Assembly: GCF_003026475.1 (NCBI RefSeq)
Contig: NZ_PYMC01000010.1
Location: 1-64,000 of the forward strand
Length of the DNA stretch: 64,000 nt
Direction: 5' to 3'
DNA from: Photobacterium lipolyticum
GTDB taxonomy: Bacteria; Pseudomonadota; Gammaproteobacteria; Enterobacterales; Vibrionaceae
Below are positions 10,003-18,571 of the stretch, in pieces. The position numbers and the translations under genes were made by a program. Under the pieces are notes generated by a model. That model ran no database searches. It had not been told where the DNA came from and saw nothing but the letters and a program-made list of their open reading frames with translations. Position 1 is the stretch's first letter; each line of letters begins with the position of its first letter.

Positions 10003-11943
10003 ATGTCTATTTTTAAACAATTTTACTCTCTGCTTCTGGGGCTTTTTCTGTTAGTTGTTACCGGTATCGGCTACATACAATTTACTGAGATCCGAGAACT
10101 TTTAGCGCACCAAATGGATTCTGAGCTTAACAATACCAGCCAGACCTTAGCGGTTACCCTGGAACCAGCCTTAGAAGCAGGTGATTCAGATCGCGTTGAA
10201 ACACTACTCCAGGCTTTATTTACAAAAGGCAACTATCAGGAAATCACCTTAACCTGGGTGGTTGACGGCCACCAACAAAGCTGGACAAGCACCGATGAAA
10301 AGATGGTGGCCCCGGCTTGGTTTACTGGCTTGAACCTCTTCACCGTTCCTGAAGAAACAATCATGATCCGCTCCGGTTGGATGGATCTGGCTGAACTAAA
10401 AATGGTAACTCAAGCAGATGTTGCAAACACTCAGCTTTGGGAAATCGTCAGAAATAGCCTGATCATATTCTGCGGCTTATTTATTTTGATCGCTCTACTC
10501 GCCCGATTCATCTTAAGCCGCCTGCTACGTCCTCTCAGCGCCATTGCATCTCATACCCATAAAATTGCTCAACATCAGTTTGATGCACCGTTACCGGTAC
10601 CGGAAATACAGGAACTTCGCCCCGTTGTTATTGGCATCAATAATATGTCGAAGCAGCTCCAGCAGAACTTTTTGATCCTCAATGAAGAGGTCATCACCTT
10701 ACGGGAAAATAACCTTATTGATAAGGTTTCAGCCCTTCCAAACCGCCAGTATTTCATTGATCGTATCAACAGCTGGATGGATGAACCGGGAACCGGTGCC
10801 ATTTTGCTGGCTAGATTCGATTGGTTGCAACAGCTGCATAATCAGCTTGGTTTCCAGATACGAGATGACACCATTCACTTATTGTCGCAGACACTTAAAC
10901 AGAAGTTAAACCAGGCATCAAATACGGTCGTTGCCCGGATAGCCGACTATGAGTTTGCTTTCTTGTTCACCGAACAGGAACACAAGCAACTCCAAAAACA
11001 GCTGCATACCCTGATCCAGGCGATCAACCAAGAAATCAGCAAAGCGGGTTATCAGCCAAACCACGGTTTTGCCATTGGTATCAGTGAACGCAGCAATCAA
11101 AATTCAGCCTCCGAGCTATTGGCCCAGGCCGACAATGCGCTACAACAAGCCGTTCAAGGCAACACGGTTTACCACTGGTTCGAAAATCATCAACAACTGC
11201 TTTTCTCTAAAGAGCAGTGGCGTGACATGTTAAATAATGCGCTTACCCACCAGCAATTCAGCTTTCGCTGGCAACCCGTGCATTACCATCATGATGGCGC
11301 CATCATTCACCAGGAAATTTTTTGCCAGTTAAAACATGACCAGCAACGTATACCTGCCCGACACTTCATGCCCTATATTGAAATACTGGCGCTAGGGGCT
11401 GCATTGGATCGGTGTTTAATCGAGTCTCTGCATCAAAATGGCATTCTAAAGCAAAGCCAGACCCCGGTAGCAATCAACCTTACGACGCACAGTATTACCG
11501 ACCCTGACTTCCGCGATTGGCTGGCCGGCTATCTGGCCGGTTCGCCGTATACAGATAAACTTCTCTTTGAACTGCCTGAATCGGCAATTTATGCCAATCA
11601 GCAGGCTTGTGAGCATCTGAGTGAAATATTCAAGGCTACCGGCGCCGAATGGGGGATCGACCACTTTGGTCGCCAGCTAAGCTCGATGGACTACCTGCAG
11701 TCGTTGCGCCCAAGCTATGTGAAGCTCGATCAGTCTTTTGCCGGAACCAAGGATAACCATCATAAAAACGAGTTATGCCGGGCCCTGATCAATATTGCGA
11801 GAGGGATGGAGATCAATATCATCCTGACCGGCATTCAGACCAGAGAACAGGTTGATTATGCCGCTACGCTTAACACTTGTGCATATCAGGGGTTCATTGC
11901 CCCTCCCGTCGATATTACTGAGGTAGTACAGGAATATGGCTAG
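10003..11943 (+). CDS. lapD: LapD-like degenerate GGDEF–EAL c-di-GMP receptor
   Basis: An inner-membrane protein of 646 aa. Start MSIFKQFYSLL is chosen over an upstream in-frame ATG because it opens directly into the first membrane helix, as in LapD. A periplasmic LapD/MoxY-type domain (~25–150) is followed by a second helix (~155–185), HAMP, a degenerate GGDEF domain (RIADYEF replaces GGDEF, near residue 313) and a degenerate EAL domain (EIFCQL near 436; IDHFG replaces DDFG). Such loss of catalytic residues is what makes LapD a receptor, not an enzyme. In the known system it binds c-di-GMP and sequesters protease LapG so the adhesin stays on the surface. No lapG lies beside it here. Confidence 0.85.
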   Translation: MSIFKQFYSLLLGLFLLVVTGIGYIQFTEIRELLAHQMDSELNNTSQTLAVTLEPALEAGDSDRVETLLQALFTKGNYQEITLTWVVDGHQQSWTSTDEKMVAPAWFTGLNLFTVPEETIMIRSGWMDLAELKMVTQADVANTQLWEIVRNSLIIFCGLFILIALLARFILSRLLRPLSAIASHTHKIAQHQFDAPLPVPEIQELRPVVIGINNMSKQLQQNFLILNEEVITLRENNLIDKVSALPNRQYFIDRINSWMDEPGTGAILLARFDWLQQLHNQLGFQIRDDTIHLLSQTLKQKLNQASNTVVARIADYEFAFLFTEQEHKQLQKQLHTLIQAINQEISKAGYQPNHGFAIGISERSNQNSASELLAQADNALQQAVQGNTVYHWFENHQQLLFSKEQWRDMLNNALTHQQFSFRWQPVHYHHDGAIIHQEIFCQLKHDQQRIPARHFMPYIEILALGAALDRCLIESLHQNGILKQSQTPVAINLTTHSITDPDFRDWLAGYLAGSPYTDKLLFELPESAIYANQQACEHLSEIFKATGAEWGIDHFGRQLSSMDYLQSLRPSYVKLDQSFAGTKDNHHKNELCRALINIARGMEINIILTGIQTREQVDYAATLNTCAYQGFIAPPVDITEVVQEYG

Positions 11944-12001
11944 GTTCGAGTATTGAGTACCAAGTCTCGAGTACCTCGATTCTCGATTCTAAACCATAAA
12001 C

Positions 12002-12028
12002 AAAAAGCGCCTTTCGGCGCTTTTTTTG
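12002..12028. terminator. Bidirectional intrinsic terminator between lapD-like gene and rimI
   Basis: AAAGCGCC–TTTC–GGCGCTTT stem flanked by A-run and T-run, positioned between two convergent genes, so it can act in both directions. Confidence 0.85.
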
Positions 12029-12054
12029 AAAAAAATTTTTCAGAAGCTCGTCTG

Positions 12055-12501
12055 TCAGAAAATCATGTAAGTCATGATCAGCGCATCTTCACGCCCGTTC
12101 TCAGCAGGGTAATAACCAATACGGCGATTAATTTCATTAAAACCGATAGCTTCATATAATTGGTACGCGCGGGTATTACTGGCACGAACTTCAAGCCAGA
12201 TTTCTTCGGCATCACGCGCTTGTAACGCCTCGATAAAACCTTCTAGCAATACCTTGCCATACCCCTTGCCCTGACAAGCCGGATCAATGGCAATATTCAA
12301 TAAAGTCGCTTCACCTGCCACATTCTGACCAAAGCAATAACCAATCACCTTCGCATCGACCAGCAAGACAAAGTTAGCTGCAATTTTATTCGGTGCATTA
12401 CGAATTAACGATTCCGCCCATGGAAAGGCGTGAGCCGCCTGTTCAATGCGCCATACATCATCATGGTGCTGTGGTTTGAGAGGTACAATTTTATGTGTCA
12501 T
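12055..12501 (-). CDS. rimI: Ribosomal protein S18 alanine N-acetyltransferase RimI
   Basis: A 148-aa GNAT-fold acetyltransferase that transfers acetyl from acetyl-CoA to the N-terminal alanine of ribosomal protein S18. The acetyl-CoA-binding signature CQGKGYGKVLLEGF, the motif EVRASNTRAYQLYEAIGFNE and the length match RimI. Its start lies 11 bases inside the end of holD, the same holD–rimI pairing as in E. coli, so the two genes are translationally coupled. Confidence 0.93.
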   Translation of the reverse strand: MTHKIVPLKPQHHDDVWRIEQAAHAFPWAESLIRNAPNKIAANFVLLVDAKVIGYCFGQNVAGEATLLNIAIDPACQGKGYGKVLLEGFIEALQARDAEEIWLEVRASNTRAYQLYEAIGFNEINRRIGYYPAENGREDALIMTYMIF

Positions 12502-12892
12502 ATGAACAAATCTGCTGCCATAAGGCTTTTTTAGTCGCCGGGTTAGAGTGCATAGCTTTCAACGAACTAGATGTCAATATCTGGCAACCTGCCGGGTGTA
12601 CACCCTGGCAGCCTGCAAACCAACACCAGACTAAATGGTGCTCTCCCACTTGCTCCAATGCTTCAAGTGGTAAGGCCAGGGCCTGCTCTGGTGTCAGCTT
12701 CATGCTGTTCAGAATGCGGCCAAACAACCAGCCATCGTGTTCATCCAGTTCGTCAGAGGTAATGAACAGCAATTTGCAACTTTCAGGCAGATCAATGACC
12801 GGTATTTGCATCTCAGGAAAAAGCTCAGGCTTTCGCACCTGCCAATAGGTTATACCCATTTCCTGCAATACCTGAATATCACGCTGTTTCAT
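12491..12892 (-). CDS. holD: DNA polymerase III psi subunit HolD
   Basis: A 133-aa protein recognised from the psi-subunit pattern: an N-terminal peptide MKQRDIQVLQEMGITYWQVR that in E. coli contacts the chi subunit, followed by PELF and a compact alpha/beta domain. In the clamp-loader complex psi bridges chi/SSB to the tau/gamma complex. The protein is poorly conserved across genera, so identity rests on the N-terminal motif, the length and the coupling to rimI. Confidence 0.9.
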   Translation of the reverse strand: MKQRDIQVLQEMGITYWQVRKPELFPEMQIPVIDLPESCKLLFITSDELDEHDGWLFGRILNSMKLTPEQALALPLEALEQVGEHHLVWCWFAGCQGVHPAGCQILTSSSLKAMHSNPATKKALWQQICSYDT

Positions 12893-13081
12893 TCAATTCC
12901 CGTCGTAAATTGTGTTATACCAATTGGTATTAAATCACTTGGGTGGCAATCCTACCTCAATACCAAAGACCTTTCCATCAGTACAAAAATACCACCCGCA
13001 GGTGGTATTTATAACTCGTCCTTTTGGAGGCCATGTTTTTGGCGCTACCGTATTATGCCGATTGGTATTACCGTTCGGATA
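12893..13081. repeat. Intergenic palindromes upstream of holD
   Basis: A perfect 14-bp palindrome ATACCAATTGGTAT (12917–12930) is followed by a perfect 10-bp-stem hairpin AAATACCACC/GGTGGTATTT with CGCA loop (12987–13010). The partial motif GATTGGTAT recurs at 13064–13072. A related TAATACCAAT occurs near 9925. The hairpin may serve as a terminator for the acetyltransferase gene read from the right. The rest holds the holD promoter, which I could not pin down. Confidence 0.5.
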
Positions 13082-13585
13082 TTACAGTTCAGAGAACTCG
13101 GGACAATACTCAACGACGCCTGATTTACCGGCTAATGTATCAGGTATCAACTCAAGCACCATGAAAGCCTCTTCCGGTACCGGCCAGCTACACCGTAATC
13201 CGTGATCCGCCGCTTTTTCAAACCCCACTTGCGGGTAGTAATCACTGTGACCGAGTACAACAATAACCGGATAATCAAATTCTATCAGAATGTTTTTCGC
13301 TTCTTCCATCAGGGCTTTACCTATCCCCTGACGCTGATACTCCGATTTTACTGCCAGTGGTGCCAAACCTTGCCAGCGGTCATCTTGTCCTTCAACCGTT
13401 ACCGGGCTGAAGAACAGGTGACCAATCACTTCCCCTTCATCGCTGCAAGCCACCAGCGACAAAGTCCGACAGCTGTTTTCCCGTAGCTTCATCACCAGAT
13501 TTGCTTCGGCTTCAGTCTCGAATACGTCTTTGAGCAATCGGTCTATAGGAAGAATATCTGCTGGCGCTTCGGTTCTAATGAGCAT
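13082..13585 (-). CDS. yhbS: GNAT family N-acetyltransferase (YhbS-like)
   Basis: A 167-aa GNAT protein, the same length as E. coli YhbS. The acetyl-CoA loop is seen in SEYQRQGIGKALMEEA, with the conserved VVLGHSDYYPQVGFE near residues 120–135. Start MLIRTEAPA is preferred to a longer reading because the ATG sits 11 bases inside the end of ubiT, giving translational coupling. The yhbT(ubiT)–yhbS pairing is conserved with enterobacteria. The acetylated substrate is not evident from sequence. Confidence 0.85.
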   Translation of the reverse strand: MLIRTEAPADILPIDRLLKDVFETEAEANLVMKLRENSCRTLSLVACSDEGEVIGHLFFSPVTVEGQDDRWQGLAPLAVKSEYQRQGIGKALMEEAKNILIEFDYPVIVVLGHSDYYPQVGFEKAADHGLRCSWPVPEEAFMVLELIPDTLAGKSGVVEYCPEFSEL

Positions 13586-14096
13586 TAATGACCTCTTTAT
13601 CAACATCTGCGTCCTGCATCCCTTTCTGGATGAAATCTGCTGATTGCTGCAATATATATTTAAGGGGGGCTGGCAATGAATCCAGATCAATGCTGTCCAT
13701 CAGGTTTTTCACTTCCAGTCCCAGTTCGGTATCTCCTTCGATACGAAGACGACGTTGAAAAAACAGAGTATCCGGATCTTCTTTGCGTGCCGCTATCAGC
13801 ACTAAGTCATTACACTCACCGCTAAAGCTTACATCTTCCAGCTCGACCTGATCAGATACAACCAGTTTGTCATCCTGATAACTGATATACCAGTGCAGCC
13901 CCAGATCTCTGACTTCGACTTTTAGCCAGCGCTCATCGAGAAATTCAAAATCACCATCTTCGAGTGCTTCTTTGAAAACCGTCGTTAAGCCTTCTAACAT
14001 CATTTTCTTCTGAATAGGAAATGGCGTCAGTTTTGCAGGAATACGCAGTAACGCCGGGCCGTGTTGAACCATGTGCTTTCGAAGTTGGGCTATCAC
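13575..14096 (-). CDS. ubiT: UbiT, SCP2-domain accessory factor of O2-independent ubiquinone synthesis
   Basis: A 173-aa protein with an SCP2 lipid-binding domain. Diagnostic stretches shared with E. coli YhbT/UbiT are ARKEDPDTLFFQRRL and EGDTELGLEVKNLMDSI. UbiT binds ubiquinone intermediates and, with UbiU and UbiV, allows ring hydroxylation without oxygen. The start chosen is a GTG (14096) giving MIAQLRKHMVQHGPALLRIP, with AGGAAA upstream. The frame remains open for 80 more codons upstream, but those do not resemble UbiT. The ubiU–ubiV pair lies 2.5 kb away on the opposite strand. Confidence 0.9.
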   Translation of the reverse strand: MIAQLRKHMVQHGPALLRIPAKLTPFPIQKKMMLEGLTTVFKEALEDGDFEFLDERWLKVEVRDLGLHWYISYQDDKLVVSDQVELEDVSFSGECNDLVLIAARKEDPDTLFFQRRLRIEGDTELGLEVKNLMDSIDLDSLPAPLKYILQQSADFIQKGMQDADVDKEVINAH

Positions 14097-14436
14097 TGTT
14101 GGTCTTTTCCTATCATTATCGCATTTAATACCTGATTGTATGGCAACCCAGGGAGACGGTTTTATGCCTTGAGTCAAAAAAAACGTTTCTCTCGACGCAA
14201 AGTTTGGAATTCTGCCTTGCTCACGGGTTATATTACAGAGCACGGCGGATGAATTACAACAATCGAATTCAATCGTCACGATTCTATCGCTGTTCAACTG
14301 ACGGCTAGTTTGTCCAACAACAAAGAGAAAGCGCAAAGTTTATCGATATCAATGTGCTTTTTCTCTGTGGAGATTGGACGAAACAGCAATGAAGTAAATA
14401 GTTACACTTAACCTGCATACGGAATACGGTGCTTCA
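14097..14436. promoter_or_regulatory. Divergent intergenic region of ubiT and the GGDEF–EAL gene
   Basis: 340 bases between divergent genes must hold both promoters. The clear structure is a hairpin element at 14324–14366 (arms AGAGAAAGCGCA and TGTGCTTTTTCTCT) that recurs at 19546 and 22082. Its loop contains TTTAT-CGAT-ATCAA (14339–14352), close to the FNR consensus TTGAT-N4-ATCAA, which would suit anaerobic control of ubiT, but the distance to the ubiT start is about 245 bases and the match may be chance. Confidence 0.45.
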
Positions 14437-16476
14437 ATGCCGACAGAGCAACTCAATTACTGGTTCCCTCTGCTCACAGACAACAGTCCGTTTCTGTTTG
14501 CAGTGCTAGACCAAGATCATAACTACCTTGTGGTAAATAATCGCTATTGTGAAGTCAGCGGTCTTCGTCGTGACGAGCTGATCGGACGCAATGACAAAGA
14601 AATCCTTGGTCAGGCCTACTATAACTCGTTACGCCCGTATTATGAGCGCGCATTCAGTGGCGAGTCAGTAGAAGGCGAAGTGGTGTTAGACGACAACCGT
14701 CATGATACCAGCATGCACTTTAGCCTCTCTCCTCTGCGTAATCGCTCAGACGATATTCAGCATATTGTCCTGCACTCTGCCGACACCTCTGAGCGACAGG
14801 TACTGGTCAATACCATAGAAGAACTCGAAAATCAGCTGTACCAGCTTAACGAGCTGATCTCTGATGGTATCTGTATTGTCGAAAGCAATACCGTTATTAA
14901 CGCTAACGCAGCCGCTGCAACCTTGTTGGGCTTTGAATCATCAAAAGAATTATTAGGTGAAGATCTCGGCCGCCTGCTGATTGACAGCCATAGCCAGCGT
15001 ATTTTAGGTGAGCAGTTACACCAGCAGCCAAAAAGTGGACCACGTAAATGCCATACCAGCCCCCGCTGCTGCAGCGAACGTCCACTACTGGTCTCGACCT
15101 CTGAGATCACTTTGCTTGGCTCACGCGCCACCATAGTCATGCTGAAAGACGCCTCTGAACACGTCGTTCAGCAAGGCCAGATCGAACATCTGGTTCATAC
15201 CGATCCACTGACCGGTCTCTATAATCGCCATGGTTTCAGCCGCCGGTTAGAACAGCTGATTGCCAATGAAACGCCTTTGGTGATGCTGTATTTGGACATT
15301 GATAACTTCAAGAATATCAATGACTCACTTGGCCATCATATTGGTGACCGGGTGCTGCAGGAAATATCCCAGCGCCTGCGCCGTTTATTACCGGAAAATG
15401 CCATTCTCGGCCACTTGGGCGGTGATGAGTTCGGTGTTTTAATTCCGGATCCTGAACATGACCGTACCGGTGATTTGATTTCTGAACAGATCATCGCGTT
15501 GGTTAACCAACCGTTTGACCTTCACCATTTCAGTAAACACCTTGCCTGCTCTATTGGCATGGTCACCTCTCCCGGCAATGGCAATGATGCCCGAATTCTG
15601 CTGCAAAATGCTGATACGGCAATGTATGAGGCAAAGAACCGGGGCCGAAACCGCTTAGTCAAGTTCAGCGAAGCCATGAATAAAGAAGCGCGAATGCGTT
15701 TATGGCTGGAAATTGAGTTACAAAAAGCACTACAAAACAATAAATTAGAGGTTTGGTATCAGCCAAAAGTCAATGCCCGGGATTTTGCTATCAACGGCGC
15801 GGAAGCTCTCGTGCGCTGGAAGCACCCGGTTGAAGGTTATATCAGCCCAGCCCAGTTCATTCCGGTCGCTGAACGTTCCGGCTTGATTGAACAGGTAGGC
15901 CGGGTGGTCATGCGAGAAGTATTTACGACGGTACGCCGCTGGAAACAGCAAGGGATCTTCCCGGGTCGGGTCGCAATCAACTTATCACCACAGCAGTTTG
16001 GTAACCCTAATTTGATTAGCTTTGTTGAGAAGCTACAAAAAAGTATTGGCGTCAATGCCAATGACATTACCTTCGAGCTAACAGAAAGTGCGGTAATGAG
16101 TGATGGCGAGCACACCATCCAGATGCTTAATGGAATAAAGAAACTCGGGTTTGCCCTCTCTATTGATGATTTTGGTACCGGTTATTCCTCGCTCTCTTAT
16201 CTGGCTCGATTCCCATTGGATGAACTCAAAATCGACCGTGCTTTTATCAATGATATCGATAGCGTGCCGAAACAGGTCACCCTGATAGAAAATATCATTA
16301 ACCTGGGTAAGGCTCTCAACATGAGCATTGTCGCAGAAGGGGTCGAAACCCATCAGCAGGCAACGCTATTATCGAACCTGAACTGTGACTATATCCAGGG
16401 TTTCCACTTCTACCGTCCGTTACCGAAAAACGAACTGGAAGCGATTTTGGTTAAGAACAGTCGCCGAAAAGATTAA
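14437..16476 (+). CDS. rocS: PAS–PAS–GGDEF–EAL c-di-GMP protein (RocS-like)
   Basis: A soluble 679-aa regulator. Two PAS-like sensory domains lie at ~10–115 and ~135–240, a diguanylate cyclase domain at ~245–405 with intact GGDEF near residue 328, and a phosphodiesterase EAL domain at ~420–670 with GAEALVRW near 455, FELTESAVM, IDDFGTGYSSLSYL and VAEGVE all present. Both catalytic cores look intact. In V. cholerae the equivalent position next to the U32 genes is held by rocS, which affects rugosity and motility; I assign the symbol from gene order and architecture. It sits between ubiT and ubiU. Net activity (synthesis or breakdown) cannot be read from sequence, though intact EAL motifs allow phosphodiesterase activity. 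Confidence 0.82.
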   Translation: MPTEQLNYWFPLLTDNSPFLFAVLDQDHNYLVVNNRYCEVSGLRRDELIGRNDKEILGQAYYNSLRPYYERAFSGESVEGEVVLDDNRHDTSMHFSLSPLRNRSDDIQHIVLHSADTSERQVLVNTIEELENQLYQLNELISDGICIVESNTVINANAAAATLLGFESSKELLGEDLGRLLIDSHSQRILGEQLHQQPKSGPRKCHTSPRCCSERPLLVSTSEITLLGSRATIVMLKDASEHVVQQGQIEHLVHTDPLTGLYNRHGFSRRLEQLIANETPLVMLYLDIDNFKNINDSLGHHIGDRVLQEISQRLRRLLPENAILGHLGGDEFGVLIPDPEHDRTGDLISEQIIALVNQPFDLHHFSKHLACSIGMVTSPGNGNDARILLQNADTAMYEAKNRGRNRLVKFSEAMNKEARMRLWLEIELQKALQNNKLEVWYQPKVNARDFAINGAEALVRWKHPVEGYISPAQFIPVAERSGLIEQVGRVVMREVFTTVRRWKQQGIFPGRVAINLSPQQFGNPNLISFVEKLQKSIGVNANDITFELTESAVMSDGEHTIQMLNGIKKLGFALSIDDFGTGYSSLSYLARFPLDELKIDRAFINDIDSVPKQVTLIENIINLGKALNMSIVAEGVETHQQATLLSNLNCDYIQGFHFYRPLPKNELEAILVKNSRRKD

Positions 16477-16536
16477 CGAGATAGCCGTCATAAAAAATCA
16501 TCCTAAATCAACAAAACCTGCCTAATGTCAAAACAA

Positions 16537-16560
16537 GGGGGCAACAAGCCCCCTACTATT
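16537..16560 (+). terminator. Hairpin terminator between rocS and ubiU
   Basis: GGGGGC–AACAA–GCCCCC stem followed by TACTATTTG, a moderately T-rich tract. It ends the rocS transcript about 60 bases after its stop and leaves under 45 bases for a ubiU promoter, so some read-through into ubiU is likely. Confidence 0.65.
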
Positions 16561-16602
16561 TGTTTAATTACTTTCCTTCCCACACTGGTAAATAAAAATA
16601 AT

Positions 16603-17610
16603 ATGGAGCTACTTTGCCCCGCAGGCAACCTTCCAGCGTTAAAGACCGCCATTGATCATGGTGCAGATGCGGTGTACATCGGCTTTAAAGATGACACCAA
16701 TGCCCGCCATTTTGCAGGTCTTAACTTCACAGGTCGTAAACTCGAAAAAGCCGTACAGTATGTCAAAGATCACAACCGCAAATTGCATGTTGCTCTGAAT
16801 ACTTTTGCTCACCCTGACGGTTTCAACCGCTGGAGCCAGGCTGTCGACAATGCAGCTGCCATGGGGGTTGATGCGTTAATAGTTGCCGATATTGCCGTGC
16901 TGGAGTACGCTGCGACAAAATACCCGGAGCTGGAACTCCATTTATCCGTGCAGGCTTCAGCGACCAATACCGCCGCCATTGATTTTTACCAGCAAAATTT
17001 TAATGTGAAGCGTGTGGTTCTGCCGCGCGTATTATCCATTCACCAGGTTAAACAGTTAGCCCGTAATACCGACATGCAACTCGAAGTGTTCGCCTTTGGT
17101 AGCCTGTGCATTATGTCGGAAGGACGCTGCTACCTGTCATCGTACATGACGGGCGAATCACCGAACACGGTAGGAGCCTGCTCGCCGGCTAAATATGTGC
17201 GCTGGCAAGAAACGTCTGACGGGCTGGAATCACGCCTTAATGACGTGTTAATTGACCGCTACAAAGAAGGCGAGAATGCCGGTTATCCAACCCTCTGCAA
17301 AGGCCGTTTTGATGTCAGCATCGAGGGGGAGAATAAGCGCTATCACGCGTTGGAAGAGCCAACCAGTTTGAACACCTTGGAAATATTGCCTGAACTGTTT
17401 GCAGCCAATATAGCGTCAGTCAAAATAGAAGGTCGCCAACGTAGTCCGGCTTATGTCGAGCAAGTGACGAAAACGTGGCGTGCTGCCATTGACCGTTACC
17501 TGGCAAACCCTGACGGCTATCGCGTCGATCCCGCTTGGAACGCATGTCTGGGCAATGTCTCTGAAGGTAAACAAACGACTCTTGGTGCTTATCACCGTAA
17601 ATGGCAATAA
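16603..17610 (+). CDS. ubiU: UbiU, U32-family Fe–S subunit of O2-independent ubiquinone hydroxylase
   Basis: A 335-aa U32 peptidase-like protein (formerly YhbU). Start MELLCPAGNLP matches the conserved N-terminus exactly, so the longer upstream reading is rejected. The four 4Fe-4S ligand cysteines of UbiU fall at residues 169, 176, 193 and 232, the same numbers as in E. coli, in GSLCIMSEGRC, VGACSPA and YPTLCKGR. UbiU and UbiV form a heterodimer that hydroxylates the ubiquinone ring without O2, using prephenate as the oxygen donor. ubiV follows after 12 bases. Confidence 0.95.
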   Translation: MELLCPAGNLPALKTAIDHGADAVYIGFKDDTNARHFAGLNFTGRKLEKAVQYVKDHNRKLHVALNTFAHPDGFNRWSQAVDNAAAMGVDALIVADIAVLEYAATKYPELELHLSVQASATNTAAIDFYQQNFNVKRVVLPRVLSIHQVKQLARNTDMQLEVFAFGSLCIMSEGRCYLSSYMTGESPNTVGACSPAKYVRWQETSDGLESRLNDVLIDRYKEGENAGYPTLCKGRFDVSIEGENKRYHALEEPTSLNTLEILPELFAANIASVKIEGRQRSPAYVEQVTKTWRAAIDRYLANPDGYRVDPAWNACLGNVSEGKQTTLGAYHRKWQ

Positions 17611-17622
17611 AAGGAGCCAACA

Positions 17623-18498
17623 ATGAAATACTCCCTGGGTCCTCTGCTATATTTCTGGCCAAAAACAGATGTCGAGGCGTTTTATCAGCAAGCCAAAGAT
17701 GCTAATAGCGATATCATCTATTTAGGTGAAACTGTCTGCTCTAAGCGCCGTGAAATGAAACCGGCACACTGGTTTGAAATCGCTAAAGATATTTCAGCAA
17801 CCGGTAAACAAGTCGTGTTGTCGACCATGGCACTGCTGGAGGCACCAAGCGAAGTCAATGCGATGAAAAAGTACATTGATAATGGTGACTTCATTGTTGA
17901 AGCCAACGATGTTTCGGCCATTCAGCTCGCACACGAAAAAGGTATTCCTTTTGTCGTTGGCCCGGCGGTGAACTGTTACAACGCCCAGACCCTGAACCTG
18001 TTCTTGAAAAAAGGCATGGTGCGCTGGTGCATGCCGGTAGAGTTGTCTCGCGAATGGCTGCAAAACGTCATGACTGATTGCGAAAAATTGGGGATCCACG
18101 GCCAGTTTGAAACCGAAGTGTTCAGCTATGGCTACCTGCCATTAGCCTATTCAGCCCGTTGCTTTACAGCCCGAGCTGAAGACAAAGCAAAAGATGAATG
18201 TGAAACGTGCTGCGTTAAATACCCCAATGGTATTACCGTCAACAGCCAGGAAACACAAAAAGTATTCACCCTAAATGGAATTCAGACCCAGTCAGGCTAC
18301 TGCTATAACCTGATCAATGATCTGAAAGGGATGCAAGCGTTAGTCGATGTCGTGCGTTTAAGCCCGCTCAGTATCGATACCTTAGGATTAATCGATACGT
18401 TCCGGAGCAATGAAGGAAGTACCATTCGCCATCCGCTGGAGAATGGCCACCATTGTAATGGTTACTGGCATAACCTGGCTGGTCTGAACATCGAATAG
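17623..18498 (+). CDS. ubiV: UbiV, partner Fe–S subunit of O2-independent ubiquinone hydroxylase
   Basis: A 291-aa U32 protein. Cysteines at residues 39, 180, 193 and 197 coincide with the 4Fe-4S ligands described for E. coli UbiV ([22 protein letters not shown]). A good AAGGAG ribosome-binding site precedes the ATG and only 12 bases separate it from ubiU, so the pair forms an operon. With UbiU and UbiT it supports ubiquinone synthesis under oxygen limitation. Confidence 0.95.
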   Translation: MKYSLGPLLYFWPKTDVEAFYQQAKDANSDIIYLGETVCSKRREMKPAHWFEIAKDISATGKQVVLSTMALLEAPSEVNAMKKYIDNGDFIVEANDVSAIQLAHEKGIPFVVGPAVNCYNAQTLNLFLKKGMVRWCMPVELSREWLQNVMTDCEKLGIHGQFETEVFSYGYLPLAYSARCFTARAEDKAKDECETCCVKYPNGITVNSQETQKVFTLNGIQTQSGYCYNLINDLKGMQALVDVVRLSPLSIDTLGLIDTFRSNEGSTIRHPLENGHHCNGYWHNLAGLNIE

Positions 18499-18526
18499 CA
18501 GGGCGGGGACACCGCATAAAAACATA

Positions 18527-18551
18527 AAAGCCGCGAACATCGCGGCTTTTT
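18527..18551. terminator. Bidirectional terminator between ubiV and nlpI
   Basis: AAAAGCCGCG–AACAT–CGCGGCTTTT stem between two convergent genes, with T-runs on both sides. Confidence 0.9.
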
Positions 18552-18571
18552 TCTGAGTACGGTTTCAAATC

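Noticed and set aside
11953-12159. 68-aa ORF after the lapD-like gene
   Set aside because: Runs through a terminator hairpin into the antisense of rimI; no recognisable protein.
14339-14352. FNR site controlling ubiT
   Set aside because: TTTAT-CGAT-ATCAA is close to consensus, but it lies in the loop of a dispersed repeat element and about 245 bases from the ubiT start; kept only as a note.
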